From Granulicella sp. (GTDB taxonomy: Bacteria; Acidobacteriota; Terriglobia; Terriglobales; Acidobacteriaceae), in NCBI GenBank assembly GCA_027365345.1, contig DAHXNO010000115.1:1-52973 (forward strand): a DNA stretch of 52,973 nucleotides, given 5' to 3'. The notes under the pieces are model-generated. The model saw only the letters and a program-made list of their open reading frames with translations. It ran no database searches and was not told where the DNA came from. This document shows positions 26,480 through 35,123 of the stretch, one piece after another (the stretch's first letter is position 1; each line of letters opens with the position of its first letter). The position numbers and the translations under genes are program-made.

Positions 26480-27388
26480 ATGACCTGGTTTAAACGCGAT
26501 ACCCATGAGATCTCTCCGACCCATGGTCACGAGGTGCGGACCCAGGGCCTATGGACCAAGTGCGACCAGTGCCGCAAAACCCTGTGGAAGGCTGATCTGG
26601 ACGCCAACCAGCAGGTCTGCCCCAACTGCGGCAAACACTTCAAGCTGAGCGCACGCCAGCGCATTGAAAGCCTGCTGGAGCCGGGCTATGAGCTGGTGGA
26701 CCTGGAACTCCGCTCGGTCGACCCGCTGGAGTTTACCGACCTGAAGCCCTATAAGGCGCGCCTGGCCGCGGCGCAGAAGAGCACCGGACTGAATGACGCC
26801 ATCGTCAACGCGCTGGGCAGGCTGGGCGGACTGGACGTGGTGCTCTCGGTAATCGAATACGGATTCATCGGCGGCAGCATGGGGCCAGTGATGGGAGAGA
26901 CGCTGGCCCGGGCCGTGGACCGGGCGCTGGAGCGGAGGATCCCGCTGATCATCATCTCCGCCAGCGGCGGAGCGCGCATGATGGAAGGCATCGCCAGCCT
27001 GATGCAGATGGCCAAGGTCTCTGCCGCGCTGGCCCGGCTGGACTCCGAACGGATTCCCTTTATCAGCGTGCTGACGGACCCGACCACCGGCGGCGTCACC
27101 GCCAGCTTTGCCATGCTGGGCGACCTGAACATCGCCGAGCCCGGCGCTCTGATTGGCTTTGCCGGCCCGCGCGTGATCGAACAGACCACCCGGCAGAAGC
27201 TCCCGGAGGGCTTCCAGCGCTCCGAGTTCGTGCTCGAGCACGGCTTCCTGGACGCTATAGTCGAGCGCAAGGATCTGAAGGCCCACCTCGCCGAGTGCTT
27301 GCGATGGATGACGGAGGACTGGCGCGGCGGCCAGACGAGGACGCCCGCGGCGAGCGATCCAGAACGCCAGCCAGCCAGCGTTGCATGA
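26480..27388 (+). CDS. accD: Acetyl-CoA carboxylase carboxyltransferase subunit beta
   Basis: Beta subunit of the carboxyltransferase that transfers carboxyl from biotin to acetyl-CoA, giving malonyl-CoA for fatty acid synthesis; it works with AccA, which is not in the window. The 302 residues have the N-terminal four-cysteine zinc ribbon (CDQC ... CPNC, about residues 33-56) and the crotonase-like core (FIGGSMGPVMGE, ASGGARMMEG, TDPTTGGVTASFAMLGD, FAGPRVIEQT). The ATG at 26480 (MTWFKRD) gives the family length. TACAAT at 26423-26428 is a plausible -10 with an about 45-nt leader. The stop overlaps the start of the next gene by 8 nt. Confidence 0.95.
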   Translation: MTWFKRDTHEISPTHGHEVRTQGLWTKCDQCRKTLWKADLDANQQVCPNCGKHFKLSARQRIESLLEPGYELVDLELRSVDPLEFTDLKPYKARLAAAQKSTGLNDAIVNALGRLGGLDVVLSVIEYGFIGGSMGPVMGETLARAVDRALERRIPLIIISASGGARMMEGIASLMQMAKVSAALARLDSERIPFISVLTDPTTGGVTASFAMLGDLNIAEPGALIGFAGPRVIEQTTRQKLPEGFQRSEFVLEHGFLDAIVERKDLKAHLAECLRWMTEDWRGGQTRTPAASDPERQPASVA

Positions 27389-28310
27389 GATTCTTCCATC
27401 ACGGACCGCGTTGCACGTAGCCCTGCGCCGCGCGGCGCACCAGATACACGATGCCCGGCCGCTGGTCTTTGACGACCCGCTGGCGGTCAGCATCCTGGGC
27501 AGCGAGTATCAGCAGGAGTTGCGCCGCACGCCCGATGGCCACAGACGGCCCTTCTCCGCCGCCCTTCGTGCCTGGATCGTGGTTCGCTCCCGGCTGGCCG
27601 AAGATACGTTGCAGGACTGCGTGCGCCGGTTGGGAGCCTGCCAGTACCTGGTGCTGGGCGCAGGTCTGGATACCTTTGCGTGCCGGAATCCGTATCCGAG
27701 CGTGCGCGTCTTTGAGGTGGATCACCCTTCCACCCAGGCATGGAAGTTGCAGAAGCTGGAGCAAGCCGGAGTGGTTCCACCCCCCAGCGCTCGATTCGTC
27801 GCCGTGGACTTTGAGCAGGACAGCCTGCGCGAGCGGCTGCTGGCGGCGGGCTTCGACGAGCGGAGCCCTACGGTGACCGCGTGGCTGGGCGTGGCGCCTT
27901 ACCTTACCTCCGCCGCGTTCCGGTCCACGCTGCAAGTCCTGGCTGGCTTTACGATCGGCAGCATGCTGGTCTTCGACTACTCGCAACCCCGCTCCGCCCT
28001 GCCCGCAGTGGAGCAGTGGATGCAAGACTCGTTGGGTGCGCGGGTGGCCGCCGCGGGAGAGCCCTTTCAGCTCTTCTTTACCCCGCTCGACCTGGCCCAG
28101 GAGCTGGAGAGCCTGAGCCTGCGCGTGGTGGAAGACCTGGATGCCGCGGCGCTTGCCCAGCGCTTTCTCTCCGCACGCAGCGACGCCCTGAAGCTCAAAG
28201 GCAAGGCGGGGCGAATCTGCGTGGTCGCGGTGGACGGGAAGCAGCCGACAGACGGAGACTCATCCAGAGGGACGAAAGAAGCAGGAGTGGGAGACGGATG
28301 GACGGCATGA
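27381..28310 (+). CDS. Leucine carboxyl methyltransferase-like (PPM1 family) SAM methyltransferase
   Basis: SAM-dependent O-methyltransferase of the LCM/PPM1 family (bacterial members often annotated TIGR00027); the substrate in bacteria is unknown. The 309 residues show the family pattern: DARPLVFDDPLAVSIL near the N-terminus, SAM motif QYLVLGAGLDTFACRN (about residue 86), FEVDHPSTQAWK (about 110) and WLGVAPYLT (about 170). It starts with TTG at 27381, overlapping the accD stop by 8 nt, and its end overlaps the folC start by 13 nt. It is therefore translationally embedded in an accD-methyltransferase-folC operon. No established link to either pathway is known. Confidence 0.85.
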   Translation: MHEILPSRTALHVALRRAAHQIHDARPLVFDDPLAVSILGSEYQQELRRTPDGHRRPFSAALRAWIVVRSRLAEDTLQDCVRRLGACQYLVLGAGLDTFACRNPYPSVRVFEVDHPSTQAWKLQKLEQAGVVPPPSARFVAVDFEQDSLRERLLAAGFDERSPTVTAWLGVAPYLTSAAFRSTLQVLAGFTIGSMLVFDYSQPRSALPAVEQWMQDSLGARVAAAGEPFQLFFTPLDLAQELESLSLRVVEDLDAAALAQRFLSARSDALKLKGKAGRICVVAVDGKQPTDGDSSRGTKEAGVGDGWTA

Positions 28311-29821
28311 CCTACGAAGATGTGCTCGAACGCTTGAAGCTACTAGGGCCGGAGTTGCGAACCGGACGAGCGGGTGAACCTTCCTCGGCCAGCCCGGCGA
28401 CGGGTGCGCGCCGCAAGTTCTCCCTGGATCACATCCGCTCCATGCTGCGGGCTCTTGGCAATCCCCAGCAGAGTTTCCAGTCTGTGTTGATTGCCGGCAC
28501 CAACGGTAAGGGCTCCACGGCTTCCTCCCTGGCGTCAATCACCCACGCTGCCGGGCTCAGAACCGGGCTCTACACCTCACCGCACCTGCTGCGGGTCAAT
28601 GAGCGGATCAGGGTCTCCGGCCCGGCGCCTGGCCAGTCCGGCCCGGGAGGCAACGAGAGAGGCGGGCTGGAGGAGATCCCCGACGCCGACTTCGCTCGCC
28701 TTTACCAGAGGGTGGATAGCGTAACCGCCCGCCTGATTGCCGCAGCGGAGCTGCCCCACTACCCCAGCTACTTTGAGCTGATGACGGCGATCGGCTTGAC
28801 GTGGTTCGCCGAGCAGGGGGTGGAGCTGGCGGTGTTGGAAGTTGGGCTGGGCGGCCGCTTGGATGCGACCAACTCCGTGGAACCCATCGTCAGCGTGATC
28901 ACCGACATCGGCATTGACCACACCGAGTATCTGGGCGATACCATCGGGCAGATTGCGCGCGAAAAGGCGGGAATCCTTCGCCCCCACGGAGTTCTGGTCA
29001 CGCTCGCGCAGCATCCGGAGGCCAACGCCGCCATCGGGGAAGCGGCCACGCGGTTGGAGGTCCGGGGCGTGGATGCGGCGCGGTGTCTTCCCCCATCCCG
29101 GCTGGCGCCGGGCGCAGAAGAGAACGCGGAACCACGTTCGCGCCTAGCCTCTCCGCTGGGCCGCAACACCTATGACCTGGTGCTGGAGGGCGCGCTGGTG
29201 CATGTCGATTCCCCGCTCTCCGGGCAGCATCAGCAGCGCAACATCGCCCTGGCGATCGCTACGGCGCTGGAGCTGCGCGGCAATCACCAGCTTCTGGATG
29301 GCCGGCCCGTGCTGATTCCCAATGCAGCCGTCGAAGAGGGTCTGCGGCAGACGCAGTGGCCCGGCCGGTTGGAGTGGATCGGGGCTGACGCGGCGAGCCT
29401 GCGCGCCCCGCTCCTTTTGGATGTGGCGCACAATCCGGCGGGAGCCTGGACGCTGCGAGCGGCCCTGAGTCATCTGCCCGAAGAGCTGCCGCGCACGCTG
29501 ATCTTCGCTTGCCTGGCCGATAAGAAGGTGGACGAGATCGAGCAGGTGCTGCTGCCGCTCTTCGACTCCGCATCAAGCGATCCGGCGCGCCGCGGCGATC
29601 ACGTCATCCTTGCTCCCATCGCGCATCCTCGCGCCTCCACCGTGGCCGAGCTAGCCGCCGCCGCCGAGCGGCTCAATGTATCGACGTACAAGGCTGGCAG
29701 CGTAGCCGAGGCATTGCAGCATGCCTGGACGGTGACGCCGCCACAGGGTGTCATCGTCGCAACCGGTTCTGTCTTCCTGGTGGGGGAGATCCGCTCCCTG
29801 GCGCTGGCGAAGCGGGCATGA
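28298..29821 (+). CDS. folC: Bifunctional folylpolyglutamate / dihydrofolate synthase
   Basis: Mur-ligase-family enzyme that adds glutamate to dihydropteroate and folates using ATP. The 507-residue product has FSLDHIRSMLRALGNPQ, the P-loop IAGTNGKGSTASSL near residue 68, YTSPHLLRVNERI, ELAVLEVGLGGRLDATN, the IGIDHTEYLGDTI metal site region, and the C-terminal DVAHNPAGAW. It is longer than the usual 420-440 residues because of polar insertions near residues 108-128 (GPAPGQSGPGGNERGG) and 265-290. The ATG at 28298 has GGAG just upstream and overlaps the preceding gene. accD and folC are neighbours in many bacteria. Confidence 0.94.
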   Translation: MDGMTYEDVLERLKLLGPELRTGRAGEPSSASPATGARRKFSLDHIRSMLRALGNPQQSFQSVLIAGTNGKGSTASSLASITHAAGLRTGLYTSPHLLRVNERIRVSGPAPGQSGPGGNERGGLEEIPDADFARLYQRVDSVTARLIAAAELPHYPSYFELMTAIGLTWFAEQGVELAVLEVGLGGRLDATNSVEPIVSVITDIGIDHTEYLGDTIGQIAREKAGILRPHGVLVTLAQHPEANAAIGEAATRLEVRGVDAARCLPPSRLAPGAEENAEPRSRLASPLGRNTYDLVLEGALVHVDSPLSGQHQQRNIALAIATALELRGNHQLLDGRPVLIPNAAVEEGLRQTQWPGRLEWIGADAASLRAPLLLDVAHNPAGAWTLRAALSHLPEELPRTLIFACLADKKVDEIEQVLLPLFDSASSDPARRGDHVILAPIAHPRASTVAELAAAAERLNVSTYKAGSVAEALQHAWTVTPPQGVIVATGSVFLVGEIRSLALAKRA

Positions 29822-29879
29822 GCAGAGGCCACGGCCACCGCGAACCCTCTTCGGCGCAACCGCGTTAGCATGGGGTGAG

Positions 29880-30686
29880 ATGAACGCAGCCGATCCAAGC
29901 CTGAAGACCGAAGAGGCGGCCAACTTCGCCGTAGACCCAGAACCGCCCCCGCCGCCACCGGTCTCCTGGCGCCGGCGCTGGGCCAACAATCTGGTCTTCA
30001 TTCCCCTGCTCGCTCTGGCCACGGTTGGATTCGGCTCCATCTCGTTGATCTGCGGGCTGTGGGACAAGAATGGACGCCAACAGCATGCCATCGCCAACCT
30101 CTGGGCGGGGACGTTGCTGCGGATCGCGCTCTCGCCGGTAACGGTGGAGCACGCCGAGCGGCTGCCAGCCGGAGCCGCCGTCTATGCCTCCAATCACCTC
30201 AGCTACTACGACACGCCCGTGCTCTTCGCCAAACTCCCCTTTCAGTTTCGGATCCTGGCCAAAGCCTCGCTCTGGAAGATTCCCTTCATCGGCTGGTACC
30301 TGAACCGCTCGGCCCAGGTGCCGATCGACCAGAGTTCGGCGCGTGCGGGGGTAGCGAGCCTGGCGCGGGGCGCGCGAACCTTGGCGGCAGGCATGCCGCT
30401 GGTGGTCTTCCCAGAGGGTGGCCGCGCCGCGAACGGAGCGCTGCAACCGATGGTTGCCGGGGCGGCGTGGATGGCCATCAAGGCGCAAGTACCGCTGGTG
30501 CCGCTGACCCTGGTAGGCACCTATGAGCTGCTTCCCATCCACGTCTATGCTCTTAAGCCGCGGCCGTTGAAGTTGATCGTCGGGGAGCCGATTTCGACCC
30601 AGGGCATGAGCACCCGCCAGGCGGAAGCGCTCACCGAACGGCTCTATGCGGTGATCCACCAGACCTACGTGGCCGAACAGGGCTAA
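29880..30686 (+). CDS. plsC: 1-acyl-sn-glycerol-3-phosphate acyltransferase
   Basis: Membrane-bound acyltransferase (LPLAT/PlsC family) that makes phosphatidic acid from lysophosphatidic acid. The 268-residue product has a Pro-rich N-terminus, one strong transmembrane segment (LVFIPLLALATVGFGSISLIC, about residues 36-57), the catalytic NHxxxxD box (SNHLSYYD, near 105), the FPEGGR substrate box (near 180) and VPLVPLTLVGTYELLP. The ATG at 29880 is preceded by TAGCAT (29866-29871) 8 nt upstream and a GGTGAG that could serve as a ribosome-binding sequence; an in-frame start inside folC at 29748 is disfavoured. Family membership is firm, the exact acceptor less so. Confidence 0.87.
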   Translation: MNAADPSLKTEEAANFAVDPEPPPPPPVSWRRRWANNLVFIPLLALATVGFGSISLICGLWDKNGRQQHAIANLWAGTLLRIALSPVTVEHAERLPAGAAVYASNHLSYYDTPVLFAKLPFQFRILAKASLWKIPFIGWYLNRSAQVPIDQSSARAGVASLARGARTLAAGMPLVVFPEGGRAANGALQPMVAGAAWMAIKAQVPLVPLTLVGTYELLPIHVYALKPRPLKLIVGEPISTQGMSTRQAEALTERLYAVIHQTYVAEQG

Positions 30687-30702
30687 GAGTACACTCACTC
30701 TT

Positions 30703-31302
30703 GTGATTGCGCATCTTCGTGGACAGATTCTCAGCAAGACGCCGAACACGGTGGTGATCGAGTGCGGCGGTGTGGGCTATGAGCTGGCGATTTCCGTAAC
30801 CACCTACACCGAACTCGCCGAACCCGGCGCCCCGGCCAGCCTGCACGTCTACACCCACGTCCGGGAGGACGCTCTTCTGCTCTTTGGCTTTGCGGAGCTC
30901 ACCGAGAAGCGCCTCTTCGAGAAGCTGCTGGCCGTCTCCGGCATCGGACCCAAGCTGGCCATCACGGTGTTGAGCGGCATCTCCGCCGAGCGCCTGGCAG
31001 GGGCCATCCGCAGTGGCGATCACGCAACCCTGACGCGAATCCCCGGAATCGGCAAGAAGACGGCGGAGCGGGTGGTGCTGGAGTTGAAGGACAAACTCGA
31101 CGATGTGGCGTCCTCTGTTCCGGGCGGAGCGGTGGTTGCGCCGTCCCTGAGCGCGTTGGCGGAGGATGTGCTGAGCGCCTTGATCAACCTGGGGTATCCG
31201 CGCCCGGTGGCGCAGAAGGCGGTGCAGGCCGCAGGCAGCGATCCATCGGTCGCCGGCGACTTCGAACATCTCTTCCGCGCCGCGATGTCCGCCGTGCGTT
31301 AA
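30703..31302 (+). CDS. ruvA: Holliday junction branch migration protein RuvA
   Basis: Tetrameric DNA-binding subunit of the RuvAB complex that moves Holliday junctions during recombination. The 199 residues include the N-terminal OB domain (VIAHLRGQILSKTPNTVVIECGGVGYEL), the two helix-hairpin-helix motifs (LLAVSGIGPKLAI and LTRIPGIGKKTAERV, about residues 73-120), an acidic/flexible linker and the C-terminal RuvB-binding domain (EDVLSALINLGYPRPVAQKAV). The start is GTG, and TACACT (30690-30695) lies 7 nt before it, indicating its own leaderless promoter just after plsC. ruvB and ruvC are not in the window. Confidence 0.96.
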   Translation: MIAHLRGQILSKTPNTVVIECGGVGYELAISVTTYTELAEPGAPASLHVYTHVREDALLLFGFAELTEKRLFEKLLAVSGIGPKLAITVLSGISAERLAGAIRSGDHATLTRIPGIGKKTAERVVLELKDKLDDVASSVPGGAVVAPSLSALAEDVLSALINLGYPRPVAQKAVQAAGSDPSVAGDFEHLFRAAMSAVR

Positions 31303-31645
31303 AACCATCGCTGGCGAAGGCCGACGGCGAGGCCCGATCTTTTCTGGACGAGGTTGCGTGTTTTCACCTGCATCCCTGGAGCGCGTAGCCTGACAGTTGC
31401 CAAAGGATGAACTCGGCAGCAGGGCCATGCAGGACCACGGCGTTGCAAAGCTTAGCAGACGCTGCCTGAAAGTCGGCAACCTACGCGCAACGCTGGAGCT
31501 GCCCGGACGAAGATTTCAGGCAATGACCGTCGGGTGAGGAACCCAAGGGTCAATTTGCGATTGCATGGGGAATTTGAGATGTCGTCAGTCTGAAGGCAGC
31601 ATTCCCGGCCCGATCGACAGTGATAACCTATATGTTATTAGTTGA
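31303..31645. other. Gap between ruvA and toxin gene, no gene seen
   Basis: 343 bp that mark the change from housekeeping genes to the accessory patch. Apart from the toxin-antitoxin promoter/operator at the right edge, no gene, RNA or clear repeat was seen. Confidence 0.6.
31624..31637. promoter_or_regulatory. Operator-like inverted repeat of toxin-antitoxin module
   Basis: TAACCTATATGTTA is a near-perfect palindrome with TAAC/GTTA arms, 8 bp before the toxin GTG. It overlaps a possible -10 (TATGTT, 31631-31636). Type II toxin-antitoxin pairs are normally repressed at such a palindrome by the antitoxin or the complex. Confidence 0.55.
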
Positions 31646-32041
31646 GTGAAGATGATTGAGATTCGTGAGTACCTGGACGCTCGTGGCCGCAACGAATACA
31701 GGACATGGTTTGACGGCCTGGATGCCGCAGCGGCAACCAAAGTCGCCGTCGCGTTGGAACGGATTGCCGCAGGCAATACGTCCTCGATGAAGCCGGTTGG
31801 TGAGGGCGTATCGGAATACAAGATGGATTTCGGCCCCGGCTATCGGATCTATTTCGGCAAGGACGGAAAACGGCTTGTCATCTTACTTGGTGGGGGAACA
31901 AAGAAGCGACAGAATCAAGATATCGAGGAGGCCAAAGCAGCCTGGCGCGAGTACAAGCGGCTGAAGAAGGACGCTCTGAAGCAGGCCGAGGCAAAGACCG
32001 AGGCAAAACGGAAGAAAGTGATACGCAAGCAGGAGGATTAA
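31646..32041 (+). CDS. RelE/ParE-superfamily toxin (HigB-like addiction module killer)
   Basis: Predicted type II toxin of the COG3657 kind, which usually inhibits translation by mRNA cleavage. In 131 residues it has the conserved pattern IREYLDARGRNEYRTWFDGL, VKPVGEGVSE in the form MKPVGEGVSEYKMDFG, PGYRIYF and VILLGGGTKKRQNQDIEEAK. After about residue 105 it carries an atypical Lys/Glu-rich tail of about 25 residues (KKDALKQAEAKTEAKRKK). The start may be GTG at 31646 or ATG at 31652. The antitoxin gene follows after 2 nt. Toxin-first order is usual for HigBA-type pairs. Confidence 0.88.
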   Translation: MKMIEIREYLDARGRNEYRTWFDGLDAAAATKVAVALERIAAGNTSSMKPVGEGVSEYKMDFGPGYRIYFGKDGKRLVILLGGGTKKRQNQDIEEAKAAWREYKRLKKDALKQAEAKTEAKRKKVIRKQED

Positions 32042-32043
32042 CC

Positions 32044-32364
32044 ATGGCGCTCACACGAGATTTCCGCGAAACGATCCGTGAACGCGCGCAGCGCGAACCC
32101 GCTTTTCGCCAAAGCCTTCTTCGTGAAGGACTCCAACTCATCAACAGCGGCGACTTTGCTACAGGCCGTGCTGTCCTGCGCAATTACATCAATGCAACGA
32201 TTGGTTTCACTGAACTCGCCCGTGAAACAAAGATTCCCTCGCCCAGCCTGCAACGGATGTTTGGGCCAACTGGGAATCCGAGCGCTCAAAACCTTTTTGG
32301 CGTCATCGCTGCGCTGCAAAGAAGGGAAGGCGTCAGTATCGAGTTGCGGGTGCACACCGCCTAA
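32044..32364 (+). CDS. HTH antitoxin of the HigB-like toxin
   Basis: Predicted antitoxin, DNA-binding partner and autorepressor of the preceding toxin. The 106 residues contain a helix-turn-helix-like segment (GFTELARETKIPSPSLQRMFGPTG, about residues 58-80), followed by NPSAQNLFGVIAALQRREG, the arrangement seen in COG3636-type addiction module antidotes. The N-terminal half (about 50 residues, charged and helical) is longer than in the minimal family and may be the toxin-binding part. It starts 2 nt after the toxin stop, so the pair is one operon. Confidence 0.85.
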   Translation: MALTRDFRETIRERAQREPAFRQSLLREGLQLINSGDFATGRAVLRNYINATIGFTELARETKIPSPSLQRMFGPTGNPSAQNLFGVIAALQRREGVSIELRVHTA

Positions 32365-32574
32365 CACGAAGCTCCGCAAGAAATGCTACTGCCCACTCAT
32401 CGCCTCCTCCGGAAGGAATCCAGCATGAACTCCTGGGCTGCGATGAGAGAGACGTCGTCGAGGTGACGCCGCAGCCCGCTCGGGGTATGCCGGAAATCGA
32501 TGCCCTTGAAGGTCCGGCGGCCCAGAACATCGGTGATGCGAGTCAAGCCACATCCAACCCTGACGCCCCGGCCG

Positions 32575-32607
32575 TGCAAAATATGCGATGGAATCGTATA
32601 TTTTGCA
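32575..32607. promoter_or_regulatory. 33-bp palindrome over the promoter of the DUF4143 ATPase gene
   Basis: TGCAAAATATGCGAT and ATCGTATATTTTGCA are 15-bp inverted arms (14 of 15 paired) around GGA. The right arm contains TATATT (32597-32602), a -10-like hexamer 6 nt before the ATG at 32609. A bound protein would block transcription, and an RNA hairpin would require an upstream start. Locally AT-rich in GC-rich surroundings. Confidence 0.6.
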
Positions 32608-32608
32608 T

Positions 32609-33769
32609 ATGTGGATCTCACGCGCTGTCGAACCCCGGCTGGAACGCTCCGCAAGGACGCGGCCCGTTATTGTGCTCACAGGAGCGAGGCAGACCGGCAA
32701 GACCTCGACCTTTCTGCGCCTGTTCCCGAACCATTCCTTCGTCTCCCTCGACCTGCCCACCGAAGCCGAGCAAGCAGAGAAGGAGCCACGCAGCTTCCTG
32801 CAACGCCATCCCCCACCCGTCATCATCGACGAGGTGCAATACGCCCCTGGCCTATTCCGACACCTTAAGGTGGAGGTAGACGCCAAGCGCACGCGCAACG
32901 GCCAATTTCTGCTGACCGGCTCCCAGAAGTTCGCGCTGATGAAGAACGTCTCCGAATCCTTGGCGGGTCGGGTTGACGTCGTGGAGCTTGAAACCCTTTC
33001 CTACGCCGAAATTCTCGCGGCGCTGCCGCAAACTTCTGTTGAAACCGCCATCGTGCGCGGAGGTTTCCCAGAGCTGTATGCCAATCCGAACATAGATCTG
33101 GCGGCTTTCTATAACTCGTATCTCGCGACATACCTGGAACGCGATGTACGGGCCCTCGCCAACGTCGGCAGTCTCCGCGATTTTGAGAGATTCCTGCGTG
33201 CTTGCGCCCTCCGCTCGGCAAACCTATTAAACAAGGCCGACTTGGCGCGGGACGTGGGCATCTCGCCTTCGACGTCGAACCAATGGCTCTCCATGCTAGA
33301 GGCTTCTGGGCAGGCAGTTCTGCTCGAACCGTGGTTCTCGAATCGAACCAAATCCATTGTCAAAAGCCCCAAGCTTTACCTCTCGGATACGGGCCTGCTC
33401 TGTGCTCTCCTGAATATCCGCACCGTGGACGACCTCCGCCAATCGCCAGCGGCTGGAGCGGTCTGGGAGACATTTGTTTTTGCCCAACTACGGGCGCGGG
33501 AGCGCAACGCTGGCCGAACCGGAAGCCTCTTCTTCTGGCGCGACCGCACCCGCGAAGTGGATTTCGTCGTCGATGCCGGCGGACGCCTGGAGCTGTTGGA
33601 AGCGAAGTGGACGGAGTTGCCGGACATCGGCGACACGGTCAATCTGGACTTCGTGCGGAATGTAGTCGGCAATTCGAAGGTAACCGGCGGAGCAGTCGCA
33701 TCCCGTACACCGAACAGCTTTCCATTCTCGAACGGATTCCGTGCGATCCCCGTAACCGACCTCGCTTAG
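32609..33769 (+). CDS. AAA+ ATPase with DUF4143 domain
   Basis: Member of the large prokaryotic AAA_14-DUF4143 ATPase family, of unsettled function and often found in variable genome regions. The 386-residue product starts MWISRAVEPRL, as family members do. It has Walker A LTGARQTGKTSTF (about residues 23-35), Walker B VIIDEVQYAP (about 76), the sensor region FLLTGSQKFALM, a central GGFPELY motif, a winged-helix-like part (LNKADLARDVGISPSTSNQWLSMLEASG) and the C-terminal DUF4143 nuclease-like half, with FFWRDRTREVDFVVD and LELLEAKW resembling a D-ExK core. The ATG at 32609 is preferred to 32588, which lies inside the upstream palindrome. Confidence 0.9.
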   Translation: MWISRAVEPRLERSARTRPVIVLTGARQTGKTSTFLRLFPNHSFVSLDLPTEAEQAEKEPRSFLQRHPPPVIIDEVQYAPGLFRHLKVEVDAKRTRNGQFLLTGSQKFALMKNVSESLAGRVDVVELETLSYAEILAALPQTSVETAIVRGGFPELYANPNIDLAAFYNSYLATYLERDVRALANVGSLRDFERFLRACALRSANLLNKADLARDVGISPSTSNQWLSMLEASGQAVLLEPWFSNRTKSIVKSPKLYLSDTGLLCALLNIRTVDDLRQSPAAGAVWETFVFAQLRARERNAGRTGSLFFWRDRTREVDFVVDAGGRLELLEAKWTELPDIGDTVNLDFVRNVVGNSKVTGGAVASRTPNSFPFSNGFRAIPVTDLA

Positions 33770-34086
33770 CCGCCATCGCCGGGTCGGAACTCACCGCCGT
33801 TTGGCCCGCGACCTGTCAGATGCGTAAGGCAACTTGTTCTGGCCCACCTCGGCCGTTTGTCTTGGCCCACCCTTGGAACTTTGAATTTTAGAGGGTAGCG
33901 TTCGGTCCTGCTGGAGCGTAGCTCGTAGGGCGCAGCGAAAGCAAAACGGACGGCGGGGTTGCTCGGACGACGGGCGAGGGGACGCCATCCCGCAGGCCCC
34001 GAGGGTGCCCCGCGGCACCGTGGACCTTCCGCCCTCTGACGCAAAAATCCGGCCTGTCCTCCAAGAAGCCAGGCTAGAGGATTTCT
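33770..34086. other. Gap with GGCCCACC repeats, possible IS21-type end remnant
   Basis: 317 bp, no gene. Two near-identical blocks, TTCTGGCCCACC (33838-33849 area) and TTGGCCCACC (about 33862-33871), lie in direct orientation about 23 bp apart. Multiple short terminal repeats of this kind are typical of IS21-family ends, but no istA or istB fragment is present. A small hairpin GGTGCC-CCGC-GGCACC lies at 34004-34019. Confidence 0.35.
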
Positions 34087-35117
34087 TCACCTTCCCGATT
34101 CGTAGACTTTCGCCACCCGATCGGCAATGCCTTTCAGACTGGCCTGTCCGCTGGCCGCAGTCTGCATATCTGCGCTGATTGCCGCGTCAACTTGGGGAAT
34201 GATGCTTCTATAGCTTGCGATCAAAGGATTGTCGAGAAAGCCCTCCGGGGGAAGGGAGGCCAGCTTTTGCAGTTCACCCTCGCATCCGTGGAGGTGGTAC
34301 ACGAAGTCCCAGTCTTGCCTCTCGTGGACCGCCCTTGGCTCGAATCTACCAGCGTCGCTGAACCCTGTATAGGCGTCTGGCAGGACGTTAAGCGCAGCAG
34401 TGTCGTAGTTGAGGTTGTATACGCCGATATCGAAGTTCGCTCGTAAAACGCGGAACAGGTCGTTATATTTCCCCCTCTCTAACGTCTTGGCTGAGCCGGG
34501 TGCCTTTGACTCTTTCCGCAGGTGTTGAGCGAGCTTCTCCAGGAGGAAGCGGTACTCGTTTGTCAATTCGATGTAGGCGCTAAACCTCCCCCTCGAATCG
34601 TCCTGAGGGTGGTTCGCGGTGAGATCGAAATCCGACGGAGAGTTCGCTTCGACGGGCACCGCACCGACCGCTTCGCACTCATCGCTTCGTATGCCACCCT
34701 CGTTGCAGATCAAACGAGCGGGTAAGAGGGGTGCGTCGGCAACTTCTTCCTCCGGCTCCTTGTGCTGGCGGAACTTCATGGTCGGGGGTGGTGCGCCGTT
34801 GCACGCCGCCTGCCTAAGGGCATCGCCCCACGGCGGTGGCTCCATCCAATGTGCCATGGCGATCATGTCGCCCAGGACTTTCTCGAAATTCAATGCAGGG
34901 CGGGTCCCGGTGGGACCCCGCTCATAGTAGGCTTTGGCCGATTGCCAAAGCTCGATGAAATGGTGTGTCGGTGAGGACTTGGCCCACTGGCCCATGTGAC
35001 GGTCGAGGCGCCTTGCCGAAGGTAAGCCAATTGCGGAGGAACTACCTGCCCCCAAAATGATGAGAAGTCTCTTTTTTATTCCGGGCCTAACTTTGCAGAG
35101 GATTGTTCTGTTGACAA
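34087..35117 (-). pseudogene. SIR2-like domain protein, apparent 1-nt frameshift at 5' end
   Basis: The long frame (34087-35055, 322 residues from a TTG) shows SIR2-like landmarks: the nucleotide-binding loop LGAGSSSAIGLPS at its very start, NLNYDTAALNVL near residue 217, and YHLHGCEGEL near residue 255. The first beta-strand that should precede the glycine loop (RLLIIL) is encoded in frame upstream, but that frame has no standard start before a TAA. In the neighbouring frame a TTG at 35115-35117, 6 nt after a perfect TATAAT (35124-35129), begins a peptide STEQSSAKLGP that stops at 35076. One added base near 35076-35090 would join the two, so the gene seems disrupted by a 1-nt deletion or by a sequence error. 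SIR2-like NAD-cleaving domains often act in antiphage defence; here that is inference. Confidence 0.6.
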
Positions 35118-35123
35118 GATTAG

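Noticed and set aside
32397-32654. 85-codon minus-strand open frame with a protein-like end (RTFKGIDFRHTPSGLRRHLDD)
   Set aside because: It overlaps the ATPase gene start and its palindrome, has no ribosome-binding site and no recognised family; might be a decayed gene, but the evidence is too weak.
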